DNA from: GCA-2731375 sp964507245
GTDB taxonomy: Bacteria > Pseudomonadota > Alphaproteobacteria > GCA-2731375
Assembly (NCBI GenBank): GCA_964507245.1
Contig: CAZDQC010000089.1
Span: forward strand, 1 to 14,232
Direction: 5' to 3'
DNA length: 14,232 bases
A program made the translations under genes and the position numbers. The notes beneath the pieces were generated by a model. That model saw only the letters and a list, made by a program, of their open reading frames with translations, was not told the origin of the DNA and did not search any database. Positions 1 to 7,322 of this stretch are shown piece by piece. Position 1 is the stretch's first letter; each line of letters begins with the position of its first letter.

Positions 1-222
1 GCCATCCTGAAATTGATTCTGGACGAAGAAATTAGCCATGTAGCGAAAGGTTGCCGCTGGTTTGAATGGTCATGCAGCCGCTACGACCGGGAGCCAGTGA
101 AGTATTGGCAGAATCTTGTCGACACCTATTTCACAGGTGCCTTGAAACCGCCTTTTAACGAGGCGGCCCGCAAACAAGCGGGAATGGGTTCTGAATATTA
201 CCGGCACGTTAATCTTTGTTAA
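1..222 (+). CDS. DUF455 ferritin-like protein, C-terminal part (5' end outside the window)
   Basis: The frame is open from base 1 to a TAA at 220-222, giving the last 73 residues of a protein that starts before the window. The segment DEEISHVAKGCRWFEW followed by LKPPFNEAARKQAG is the characteristic end of the DUF455 family (COG2833), whose members have a ferritin-like helical fold. The E-x-x-H pair in the first helix fits a ferritin-type metal ligand pair. The biochemical function of the family is not established, so I assign none. An internal ATG-like start near base 13 is not the true start because the conserved helix already begins upstream of it. A 161-nt gap separates the gene from the M23 peptidase gene on the same strand. 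Family identification comes from remembered motif similarity and is fairly secure. Confidence 0.8.
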   Translation, partial: AILKLILDEEISHVAKGCRWFEWSCSRYDREPVKYWQNLVDTYFTGALKPPFNEAARKQAGMGSEYYRHVNLC

Positions 223-383
223 ACATATTTACCTAACAATCCCATTCATCGCTCACATGCGAAGGATAAAATCCAGAAAAATGTCCCGTTATTTTAATTG
301 CAATAGGCCGTGGGATGGGATGCAATGCATGAAAATTCTTCCCAAAACTGGAAGGCGCATAAGCGTTTGGAGCGAAGCTAGAC

Positions 384-1823
384 ATGAGTAAGGGCATCGA
401 GACCCCAGTTCAGCGTTTGTTGGATTGGCTGTACCCAGAACGGCAATTTATCCTGCGTTGCCGCGGCAAGGTCACATTTGTTGCCCTTGGAAAGAAAGGC
501 CAAATGGGGTTAAGTCTCGTGGGCTTGTCCTTGGTTGGTTGGCTCGCCTACGCCAGCGTCGGCATCTATTTGCAGCAAGATATTATTGCTAGCAAAGATA
601 GCCATATCGCCCGCATGGTAGGCGACCATGACCGCCTCAGTGCTAACATGCGCGCGGTTGAGAAAAAATATCTTAAAATAACCGCAAATCTCGAAAGCAA
701 TCAGAAACTTCTGGGGAACGTACTGCGGCAGCGGGACAGCGTGGACAGGATACGAAAGAAACTGCTGCACCAGTTAGGGCAGACTAAGAAACAACGAGAC
801 CTGGCATTAAACAAGAGCGAGGCGCAGAACGCACGCCTCGCGGGCTTGAAAGCTAATTTGCGCCGCACCCTGGATCAATCAGACAACCTGCAATTAAACT
901 TGAATTCTGTCGCTAATAGGCTCACCAAAACCGCGTCTGACCGTGATCGTATTCGACAAGAGCGTAAGGCACTGGCCCAGCAACTGGACATAATGCGCAA
1001 TGATATTTTCGGCCTTCGCAAGGCCCGGCAGGGCCTGAGCCAAAACCTACAAAGTAGCGAACAAATGGTCGACCGTTTGACCTATCAACGAGACAAGGCC
1101 ATTTCCACAAACAAGGTATTGAACAAGCACATTGCCAGCCTTGAAGACCGGTTGGAACTGCTGCATCAGTCGCAGCGCACATTGGTGGAAAATATTCACA
1201 ACCGCACGGATTCCAAAATTTCTGAGTTAGAATCATTGGTTAAACTTACCGGGCTTGACTTGAATCGTTTGTTGAAACGTGTCGATCACAAGCGACTTGC
1301 CGTCGGGGGTCCGTTGCTAGCGACCAATGACAAAAACCAATCCGCCGGCGAACTTACGTTGCTGGAAAACCGCCTAACCCGGTGGAGCGCCTTAAATGCG
1401 CTCTTAGAGCGCCTGCCCATTACGCCGCCGGTGGACGCCTATTATATTTCTTCGCGCTACGGCAAGCGACGAGACCCGTTCACAAAACGCATGGCCTTTC
1501 ACGGTGGCGTCGATTTGGGCGGTGTACCGCGCTCCCGAGTTTTTACCACCTCACCCGGCATCGTAACCTTTGTTGGTTGGAAAGGCCCTTATGGACGCAT
1601 GGTGGAGGTGGACCATGGCCTCGGCCTTCGCACACGCTATGGCCATTTACGGAAAATTCTGGTTAAACACAGGCAAAGGGTAACGTTTCGTCACAAAATT
1701 GGACTGATGGGTAGCAGCGGCCGGTCCACAGGCGCACATGTACATTACGAAGTCCTGTTCGACGGCAAACCGGTTGATCCCATGAAATTTTTGAAGGCTG
1801 GAAAATATGTTTTCAAAGGCTGA
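384..1823 (+). CDS. Membrane-anchored M23 (LytM) peptidoglycan endopeptidase with long coiled coil
   Basis: This 479-residue protein should cleave peptidoglycan cross-link peptides in the periplasm. Layout: a basic cytoplasmic N-terminus of about 40 residues, one transmembrane helix at about 41-63, a long charged heptad-like coiled coil at about 65-335, and an M23 domain at about 350-470. The zinc and catalytic residues are all present: H373 and D377 in HGGVDLGG, H421 in YGHL, and H452/H454 in HVHYE. The domain is therefore predicted to be active, unlike the degenerate EnvC/NlpD LytM activators. The start is ATG 384 with a GGAG about 11 nt upstream. The 3' end overlaps the bactofilin gene by 17 nt. 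M23 peptidases beside bactofilins are a recurrent arrangement (csd1-ccmA in Helicobacter pylori; LmdC-BacA in stalked alphaproteobacteria), and LmdC has the same order of parts. I infer that the cytoplasmic tail may contact the bactofilin. Confidence 0.92.
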   Translation: MSKGIETPVQRLLDWLYPERQFILRCRGKVTFVALGKKGQMGLSLVGLSLVGWLAYASVGIYLQQDIIASKDSHIARMVGDHDRLSANMRAVEKKYLKITANLESNQKLLGNVLRQRDSVDRIRKKLLHQLGQTKKQRDLALNKSEAQNARLAGLKANLRRTLDQSDNLQLNLNSVANRLTKTASDRDRIRQERKALAQQLDIMRNDIFGLRKARQGLSQNLQSSEQMVDRLTYQRDKAISTNKVLNKHIASLEDRLELLHQSQRTLVENIHNRTDSKISELESLVKLTGLDLNRLLKRVDHKRLAVGGPLLATNDKNQSAGELTLLENRLTRWSALNALLERLPITPPVDAYYISSRYGKRRDPFTKRMAFHGGVDLGGVPRSRVFTTSPGIVTFVGWKGPYGRMVEVDHGLGLRTRYGHLRKILVKHRQRVTFRHKIGLMGSSGRSTGAHVHYEVLFDGKPVDPMKFLKAGKYVFKG

Positions 1824-2250
1824 CAACGCAAAAGCGGCGCCGGTACCGGTCAACTCCGTGCCCTCCTTAGTATCCACGGACCTTGAGATCACGGGCGACC
1901 TGAAGACGCCGGGCGAAGTGCAATTGGACGGCACAATTGAGGGTGATATCGCCTGTGCAAAACTAATAGTGGGTGAAAAAGCCTGCATCACCGGCCTCGT
2001 AGAAGCCAACGAAGTGGTGATCCGGGGCAAGATCATCGGCCAGATCAAGGCGCACAGCGTGGAGCTGGCCAAGACGGCCCATGTCGTCGGCGATATCTGG
2101 CACGACATCCTAGCAGTTGACGCCGGCGCCTTCCTGGAAGGTCATTGCAAGCCCAATGAGGCCCAGCCGACCATCAGGCCAGCGGTGTCCCGCCCGGCAG
2201 AAGTCGTCGCAGGCACTGAAGGAACGACAAAAAGCGTATCAAGCAATTAA
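1807..2250 (+). CDS. Bactofilin (polymer-forming cytoskeletal protein)
   Basis: This 147-residue protein has a disordered Ala/Pro/Ser-rich N-terminus (about 1-24), a central bactofilin (DUF583) domain (about 25-115) and a short polar tail. The core shows the alternating hydrophobic/glycine pattern of a right-handed beta-helix, for example LEITGDLKTPGEVQLDGTIEG, with successive G-x-[IV] turns. Bactofilins self-assemble into nucleotide-independent filaments, often on the membrane, and scaffold local cell-wall synthesis or modification. The start is ATG 1807, inside the end of the M23 gene in another frame; a GAAGG about 12 nt upstream is a weak ribosome binding site. The overlap suggests coupled expression from the upstream promoter. 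There is no transmembrane helix, so the membrane link would come from N-terminal residues or from the M23 partner. Confidence 0.93.
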   Translation: MFSKADNAKAAPVPVNSVPSLVSTDLEITGDLKTPGEVQLDGTIEGDIACAKLIVGEKACITGLVEANEVVIRGKIIGQIKAHSVELAKTAHVVGDIWHDILAVDAGAFLEGHCKPNEAQPTIRPAVSRPAEVVAGTEGTTKSVSSN

Positions 2251-2848
2251 CTTGGCAGAACATCGATCTATAGATTCTTACCTCAATTAAGAAAGACAGT
2301 TGGAGTTTGTTGACTTAAGGGCATACCTGCTCGCACTACTCACCGGAGCCTCTATAGTAACTAGTCAAACCTCAATTCTGGCGATGACCCGTCGAAAAAA
2401 AATATGGAGAAGACGTGTCGCCGTATGTTCTTCCGATACCGTCGGTCGTAATTGAGGTATTTGCAATTTTGGGAGCTAATAGGTCTTATTCAAGGGCAGT
2501 CTAATGCCAACGGAGTTGGTTGAATTATTGACGCTGCCAGCAACAATCGTAACAGCCACATCTTCCCAGCTGATCTAGACCGAATAATTTCATGCAACAC
2601 GCCCTCAAACTTTTCGGCACCATATCCATTTGCCTAATCGCTAATTTGGAAAACGCCATCCATAGGTACAGGGGCATAGCTAATTCTAACCAGACGACCT
2701 TGAGAGTTGGCTAAGGCAATTGCCAATTTTCTCACCAATTTAAATCATTCCTAATCTACCGAACATCCAAATTACCGAATGATAATCTAAAAAAAATTTT
2801 GAATAGTGGAATCACGACACTAGGGACGCAATGGTCTAGACTGGGACA
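2251..2848. other. Gene-poor A/T-rich gap of about 600 bases
   Basis: No recognisable gene, tRNA or repeat is visible here. The base composition is more A/T-rich than the flanking genes, with runs such as the eight A's at 2394-2401 and at 2790-2797. Two weak items exist: a TTG-started frame of 51 codons at 2300-2455 with a hydrophobic start, and broken minus-strand frames at 2476-2735. A 10-base palindrome GGCAATTGCC lies at 2715-2724. There is no clear rho-independent terminator after the bactofilin gene and no strong promoter in front of the ligase gene, although both would be expected somewhere in this gap. Confidence 0.6.
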
Positions 2849-3985
2849 ATGGCCATACCAAAGCCAAGTTTTACCATAGGAATTGAGGAAGAATATCTCC
2901 TCGTCGACCTGGAGAGCCGCGATCTGGCAACAAGTCCGCCCGAGGAAATTATGATTGAATGCGAGGCCCAATTAGGAAATCGTGTCACGGCGGAATTCAT
3001 GCGCAGCCAGATCGAAGTGGGCACCAGGGTCTGCAACAACATTGGCGAAGCGCGCAGCGAACTGCAGGAACTGCGCGGCACCGTGGCGAAAGTGGCGGGC
3101 CAATATGGTCTGGCGCCAATAGCGGTCTCTACTCATCCCTTCGCTCATTGGAGTCAACAAAGCCAGACAGACAAGGAACGATATGACGATCTGTCCAACG
3201 CCCTGCAGGCCACTGCGCGCCGCCTGTTGATTTCGGGCATGCATGTGCATGTGGCGGTAGAGCCTGAAGATATGCGCATCGACCTGATGAACCAGGCAAC
3301 ATACTTCCTGCCCCACCTATTGGCTTTGAGCACATCGTCGCCATTCTGGGGCGGTGAGAATACGGGGCTGATGTCCTATCGGCTGACAGTGTTTGATGCC
3401 CTCCCCCGAACTGGTGTGCCGGAACGTTTTGAATCATTTGGTGAATATGAACGCTTGGTCAACCGCCTAGTGGAGGCTGGCGTCATAGAAGATGGCACAA
3501 AAATCTGGTGGGATATGCGGCCGTCTGCCCGTTATCCAACGCTCGAAATGCGGATGACGGATATCTGCACTACCCTTGAAGATGCATTAACCATCGCCTC
3601 GCTATATCAGTGTCTCCTTGCCATGCTTTTTCGCTTACGCACTTCTAATCAGAGCTGGCGCGTCTACCCTTTAATTTGTGTAGAGGAAAACCGTTGGCGT
3701 GCCCAGCGCTACGGAATCACAGATACCCTGATCGATTTCGGGCTAGGCGACCAGGTGCAGTACAAAGATTTGCTAGCGGAGATCTTAGACATGGTCGCCA
3801 TCGATGCCGAGGCTTTGGACTGCGCCAACGAAGTACGCCACGCTCAGGAGATCCTAGCTCGGGGCACCTCTGCCCAAACCCAAGTGCACATATATGATGC
3901 GGCGTTGGCAGCCGGCCAGGACAAACAAACCGCCCTAAAGAATGTGGTAGATTGGCTGATCGAAGAAACAGTCCGCGACCTGTAA
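2849..3985 (+). CDS. Carboxylate-amine ligase, GCS2/YbdK family
   Basis: This 378-residue protein belongs to the glutamate-cysteine-ligase type 2 family (COG2170, E. coli YbdK-like), ATP-dependent ligases that join a carboxylate to an amine. YbdK has weak gamma-glutamylcysteine ligase activity in vitro, but the natural substrates of most members are unknown. Family motifs: TIGIEEEY at residues 9-16 (metal/ATP-binding acidic strand), GMHVHV at 130-135, SSPFWGGENTG at 163-173, and WWDMRPS followed by PTLEMRM in the second half. The length is normal. The start is ATG 2849, seven codons before the first conserved strand; the only Shine-Dalgarno-like stretch (GGGA, 2843-2846) is too close to be ideal. 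The DUF1244 gene follows 37 nt downstream on the same strand and is probably co-transcribed. Confidence 0.9.
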   Translation: MAIPKPSFTIGIEEEYLLVDLESRDLATSPPEEIMIECEAQLGNRVTAEFMRSQIEVGTRVCNNIGEARSELQELRGTVAKVAGQYGLAPIAVSTHPFAHWSQQSQTDKERYDDLSNALQATARRLLISGMHVHVAVEPEDMRIDLMNQATYFLPHLLALSTSSPFWGGENTGLMSYRLTVFDALPRTGVPERFESFGEYERLVNRLVEAGVIEDGTKIWWDMRPSARYPTLEMRMTDICTTLEDALTIASLYQCLLAMLFRLRTSNQSWRVYPLICVEENRWRAQRYGITDTLIDFGLGDQVQYKDLLAEILDMVAIDAEALDCANEVRHAQEILARGTSAQTQVHIYDAALAAGQDKQTALKNVVDWLIEETVRDL

Positions 3986-4022
3986 AGTACAAATAAAATG
4001 ACACCTTCTAAGGATTTTGATC

Positions 4023-4343
4023 ATGAATAAGAACGATATAAACGCCCAAACCCAACTGGAACTGGAGGCTGCTGCCTTCCGTCGCCTGCGAGACCATTTG
4101 CGCGAACGGACGGATGTACAAAATATTGACTTGATGAATCTATCCGGATTCTGCCGCAACTGCCTGTCCCGCTGGTACATGGAAGAGGCTAACGAGAAAG
4201 GCATTGGATTGGATAAGGATTCGGCGCGGGAGATTGTTTATGGCATGCCCTACAACAAATGGCGCAAAAAATACCAGACGGAAGCCAGTAGTGAACAAAA
4301 TGCGAAGTTCGACCAGGTTATGAATAGCGAAGACCACAGTTAA
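4023..4343 (+). CDS. DUF1244 family protein
   Basis: A small soluble protein of 106 residues that matches the DUF1244 family of alpha- and gammaproteobacteria. The diagnostic pieces are NIDLMNLSGFCRNCLSRWY at about 34-52, containing the Cys44-x-x-Cys47 pair, and REIVYGMPYNKW at about 69-80. The family is helical and its function is unknown; the invariant CRNC could bind a metal or be redox active, but that is inference. I chose ATG 4023 because AAGGA at 4010-4014 lies 8 nt before it; an in-frame TTG two codons upstream (4017) is less likely. The gene follows the carboxylate-amine ligase by 37 nt. The tail after residue 88 is polar and poorly conserved. Confidence 0.9.
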   Translation: MNKNDINAQTQLELEAAAFRRLRDHLRERTDVQNIDLMNLSGFCRNCLSRWYMEEANEKGIGLDKDSAREIVYGMPYNKWRKKYQTEASSEQNAKFDQVMNSEDHS

Positions 4344-4356
4344 TCATTAGCACGCG

Positions 4357-4376
4357 GGCGTACTTGGACGAACGCC
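4357..4376. terminator. Weak hairpin between convergent genes
   Basis: GGCGT at 4357-4361 pairs with ACGCC at 4372-4376 around a 10-nt loop, within the 40 nt separating the DUF1244 gene (+) from the MipA/OmpV gene (-). The position fits a bidirectional terminator, but the stem is only 5 bp (6 with a G-U pair) and there is no U tract on either side. This is a tentative call. Confidence 0.25.
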
Positions 4377-4383
4377 TTGGCCA

Positions 4384-5220
4384 TCAAAAACGAAATCCAA
4401 CCAGGATCGAGCCAGAAACGAACGCATCAACTTCAGCCAGCGGACTATCGGCCGCCTGTTCCATCAGAGCCGTTCCTCGGAACTCTCCTGCCACGTAGAA
4501 GGCCTGAGTAAAATCATAAACGATCTGGACAAATCCGTTGAGATCACGAAAGCCGCCGGCAGCGTCATATTGGGTTCGCCTAACGCTTACGTTGGCCGGC
4601 GCAACCGAGAAATAACTCTCGGCGTACGTGTCATCCATATAGGTGCCCCCCATGCCAAGGACGATGGAAGAATTCTTGGACCAACGATTGCCCCAGGCTG
4701 CCTCACCAGTCATTAGAAGGCCACCATGGCCGCCGCCAATTTCTTTTCGAATGTCGCCCTTGAACCGCCAGGAAGAGACAAAACTTTCAACAAACAACCC
4801 AACCTCTGTCCCGAACTCGATATCTGGCAGCCCAGCCAAGCTTGGTGAGTCGGCCGCCAGACGACCAAAATCAAAGGTAATCCGCGGCCCCGCCCTCAGG
4901 GTGCGTTTGCGCCAAGCGTTCCAGCCAACGCCTTGCTGGGTTGATAAAAACAGGGTACCCGCATAATTGACGTCCAACAGAGGCAGAGGTTTTAGGGCAA
5001 CGGTATCCGAGCCGAGGAATTCCGGCGCAGCTACGCCGCCACCGGCGATATTGATTCGAAATGGGCTTTTAGCGACACGTCTTTCCGGTAATACAGCCGT
5101 AGCCGGTGAAGTCCACAATTCCCAATCATTATACCGGGACCCCGCCTCCACCGGAATCGATGACAACGTCAGCCCAAAAGCGAGCCCCACAAACCCCCAG
5201 AAAATCCGCTTTTTCGCCAT
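4384..5220 (-). CDS. MipA/OmpV family outer-membrane beta-barrel protein
   Basis: A predicted 278-residue outer-membrane protein. The start at 5220 gives a proper signal peptide (MAKKRIFWGF, then a hydrophobic stretch ending in VEA|GS, cleavage near residue 27). It has an AGGTGG ribosome binding site just upstream (plus-strand complement at 5225-5230). Longer in-frame starts up to 5322 would bury the signal peptide, so I reject them. The mature part has family features: APEFLGSD near the N-terminus, then PLPLLDVNYAGTLFLST, and GPRITFDFGR with DSPSLAGLPD. It consists of alternating amphipathic strands and ends in GFRF, with the terminal aromatic residue expected for BAM-dependent barrel insertion. 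In E. coli, MipA is reported to interact with murein synthesis/hydrolysis enzymes, but most family members have no proven role. The gene lies 61 nt after the LhgO-like gene on the same strand, so co-transcription is possible. Confidence 0.88.
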   Translation of the reverse strand: MAKKRIFWGFVGLAFGLTLSSIPVEAGSRYNDWELWTSPATAVLPERRVAKSPFRINIAGGGVAAPEFLGSDTVALKPLPLLDVNYAGTLFLSTQQGVGWNAWRKRTLRAGPRITFDFGRLAADSPSLAGLPDIEFGTEVGLFVESFVSSWRFKGDIRKEIGGGHGGLLMTGEAAWGNRWSKNSSIVLGMGGTYMDDTYAESYFSVAPANVSVRRTQYDAAGGFRDLNGFVQIVYDFTQAFYVAGEFRGTALMEQAADSPLAEVDAFVSGSILVGFRF

Positions 5221-5224
5221 TACA

Positions 5225-5230
5225 CCACCT
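5225..5230 (-). promoter_or_regulatory. Ribosome binding site fixing the MipA/OmpV start
   Basis: Read on the minus strand, AGGTGG lies 4 nt before the ATG at 5220. It is the only good Shine-Dalgarno element among the candidate starts of this frame, and it supports the version that begins directly with a signal peptide. Confidence 0.7.
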
Positions 5231-5281
5231 ATTATCATTTGCCCGAATATTCCCACGAGCCGCCCCAGTCGCAAAGCCCTG

Positions 5282-6418
5282 TTAATCGACAACCATTGCA
5301 CCCACGTATTCGGCGATAGCAAGGGATGAGGTCAACCCGGGCGACTCAATACCGTAGAGGTTGATAAGACCTCGCACGCCATGATCTTCCGGTCCTTGAA
5401 TTATGAAATCCTCCATATCACCACCGGGCGGCTGCAACTTAGGTCGTATGCCGCTATAAGCGGGCTCAAGCGAATTGTCGGGTAGGTCCGGCAAATATCT
5501 ACGGATTGCATCATAAAAAACTTCAGCTCTCCTAGCATCCACACGATAATCCAAGGGCGCTTCTATGTCATCAAACACACCGTCTAGCCATTGCTGGTCA
5601 GGACCAAATCGGGCCTGGCCGCCCAAATCTATTGTTAGGTGCACACCCAAGCTTGCCGAGGCCGGGACGGGGTAGATCAGCTGAGAAAAGAGTTGCCTGC
5701 CAGGCAGAGAAAAATAGCTGCCCTTGCAATACAACAATAGCGGAACGGTATCCGGCCCCAAACCTTCGATACGCCGAGCCAGGGGTTGGGCATAAAGGCC
5801 CGCCGCGTTAACAAGACGTCGGCATCCAAGGGTCGTTTCAGCACCGTCGCCATCTCGAACACGCAGAGCCACGCCATCATTTAGGACCTCGCCGCCCACT
5901 GCGCGGTTTCGAAAAGCTATCATAGCGCCTTGATCCTCGGCATCGCCCTGAAAGGCGAGCATAAGGGCATGGCTGTCGACAATGCCCGTTGAGGGCGAGA
6001 CCAGAGCGCCGGTACAGGACAAGCGTGGTTCTTGTGCCATGGCTTCGGCGGAGGAAATTTCATAAAGATCCTCAACGCCATTCGCCGCAGCCTTAGCCTT
6101 GATACCGTCCAGAACCTCTAGTTCTTCATCCGAGGTCGCGACAATAAGTTTGCCGCAGTTGAGATGCCTCACACCATGGCTGGCGCAAAATTCATAAAGT
6201 CGGGCCTTTCCAGCAACGCAAAAACGGGCCTTCAAACTGTCCTTGGGATAATAGATACCCGCGTGGATAACCTCGCTGTTTCGAGACGAAGTCTCGCTGC
6301 CAATTAAATCGGCAGCCTCTAGAATAATCACTTCGTCACCCATCAGAGCTAATTGGCGAGCGATTGCTAGACCGACCACCCCTGCACCCACCACGACACT
6401 ATCCACGCGTTCCATCAT
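5282..6418 (-). CDS. lhgO: FAD-dependent oxidoreductase, L-2-hydroxyglutarate oxidase (LhgO)-like
   Basis: A 378-residue protein of the DAO/glycine-oxidase superfamily. LhgO and L2HGDH oxidise L-2-hydroxyglutarate to 2-oxoglutarate using FAD, with electrons passing to oxygen or the quinone pool. The Rossmann dinucleotide motif GAGVVG is at residues 11-16, and ILEAADLIGSETSSRNSEV followed by HAGIYYP covers about 31-58, the strongest family mark. Near the C-terminus, GIRPKLQPPGG and NLYGIESPGLTSSLAIAEYV complete the FAD/substrate pocket. I chose the ATG pair at 6415-6418 because the Rossmann strand starts a few residues later. In-frame ATGs at 6448 and 6490 are possible, and no site has a clear Shine-Dalgarno. 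Related DAO enzymes acting on other 2-hydroxyacids cannot be excluded. The MipA/OmpV gene follows 61 nt downstream. Confidence 0.85.
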   Translation of the reverse strand: MMERVDSVVVGAGVVGLAIARQLALMGDEVIILEAADLIGSETSSRNSEVIHAGIYYPKDSLKARFCVAGKARLYEFCASHGVRHLNCGKLIVATSDEELEVLDGIKAKAAANGVEDLYEISSAEAMAQEPRLSCTGALVSPSTGIVDSHALMLAFQGDAEDQGAMIAFRNRAVGGEVLNDGVALRVRDGDGAETTLGCRRLVNAAGLYAQPLARRIEGLGPDTVPLLLYCKGSYFSLPGRQLFSQLIYPVPASASLGVHLTIDLGGQARFGPDQQWLDGVFDDIEAPLDYRVDARRAEVFYDAIRRYLPDLPDNSLEPAYSGIRPKLQPPGGDMEDFIIQGPEDHGVRGLINLYGIESPGLTSSLAIAEYVGAMVVD

Positions 6419-6596
6419 GGCGCGCAACTTGGCCTGACCAGAACTCATGGTCAAGCTGCTATGATTTGCACTGCAGAGGCCTAGTAACATGTGGATTTTG
6501 GCATTGTCTTTCGTACCTTTTTCCTGAAGCCGTGATTATAAACCAATAAGTTCATACCACTGGTACTGGACAAGTCGGGCCCGTATACAATGTAAT

Positions 6597-7322
6597 ATGA
6601 CGATGGCCACTGAAAAACGCGACATATCGACCAAGAGCGGCCTTGCCGAGGTTCAGAATTTCCTGAATAAACTGGCCGCTACGCCCAATGCCCAAGCTGC
6701 CAAAACCCGTGGTCGGCTACTATTCGCAATGGACGCTACCGCCAGCCGCGAGCCGACCTGGGATACCGCCTGCCAGATTCAGGGGGAGATGTTCTCCCAA
6801 ACCGCCAAAATGGGCGGCTTGGATGTACAATTGGCTTATTATAGAGGCTATAAGGATTTTCGCGCGACACCGTGGATTTCCACCTCCGCCGACCTCATCC
6901 CTTATATGACAAAAGTACGATGCCTTGGTGGGCATACCCAGATTGAACGCCTTTTGAGATATGCGGTGAAAGAAACAGCAAACCAAAAAATCAATGCCAT
7001 AGTATTTGTCGGCGATTGTCTGGAAGAGGACGTAGACCAGGTCTGCGCCGTGGCCGGTGAATTAGGTATAATGGGCGTGCCATGTTTTCTGTTTCACGAG
7101 GGTCACGAACCGATCGCAAGCCGAGCCTTCCAGCAAATTGCCACGTTGACCCACGGCGCCTATTGCCGGTTTGATTCTACATCCGCCGCCCAGCTTAAGG
7201 GACTGCTGGCCGCGGTGGCCGTCTACGCGGCAGGAGGACGTAAGGCATTGTCTGATTTTTCTAAGGGCAAGACCGCGCCCATTCTACGGATCGCCCAACA
7301 GATGGACGCAAAACCGCCATGA
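6597..7322 (+). CDS. VWA-domain protein
   Basis: A cytoplasmic-looking protein of 241 residues with one von Willebrand factor A fold at about 38-210 and no signal peptide or membrane helix. The MIDAS metal site appears intact: D46-A-T48-A-S50 (DxTxS form) after the strand RGRLLFAM, T114 in GGHTQI, and D140 in VFVGD. The family, with conserved TKVRCLGGHTQI and AVAVYAAGGR segments, is common in alphaproteobacteria, but I know of no established function. VWA domains usually mediate metal-dependent protein-protein contacts. The stop overlaps the start of the J-domain gene (ATGA), which implies translational coupling and a shared role. The start ATG 6597 lacks a Shine-Dalgarno; ATG 6603 is an alternative. 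The gene is divergent from the LhgO-like gene. Confidence 0.85.
   Translation: MTMATEKRDISTKSGLAEVQNFLNKLAATPNAQAAKTRGRLLFAMDATASREPTWDTACQIQGEMFSQTAKMGGLDVQLAYYRGYKDFRATPWISTSADLIPYMTKVRCLGGHTQIERLLRYAVKETANQKINAIVFVGDCLEEDVDQVCAVAGELGIMGVPCFLFHEGHEPIASRAFQQIATLTHGAYCRFDSTSAAQLKGLLAAVAVYAAGGRKALSDFSKGKTAPILRIAQQMDAKPP

Noticed and set aside
209..222. TTAA-N6-TTAA resembling a CtrA box upstream of the M23 gene
   Set aside because: The CtrA full site needs a 7-nt spacer; here it is 6, and the second half is the stop codon region of the DUF455 gene.
298..326. TTGCAA-N17-TGCAAT as promoter for the M23/bactofilin genes
   Set aside because: Each hexamer matches consensus at only four of six positions; the right spacing alone is not enough.
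2263..2274. Near-palindrome GATCTATAGATT after the bactofilin gene as an operator or terminator
   Set aside because: It is A/T-rich, imperfect, without a U tract, and such short palindromes are frequent by chance.
2756..2971. Minus-strand frame overlapping the start of the carboxylate-amine ligase
   Set aside because: It is a shadow frame with no recognisable family motif, largely antisense to a well-supported gene.
5221..5322. 34-residue N-terminal extension of the MipA/OmpV protein
   Set aside because: It would place a signal peptide internally, and the good ribosome binding site belongs to ATG 5220.
6469..6510. Seven-codon upstream frame (MPKSTCY) before the LhgO-like gene
   Set aside because: No attenuator-like hairpin or run of one codon is present, and the LhgO start itself is uncertain.
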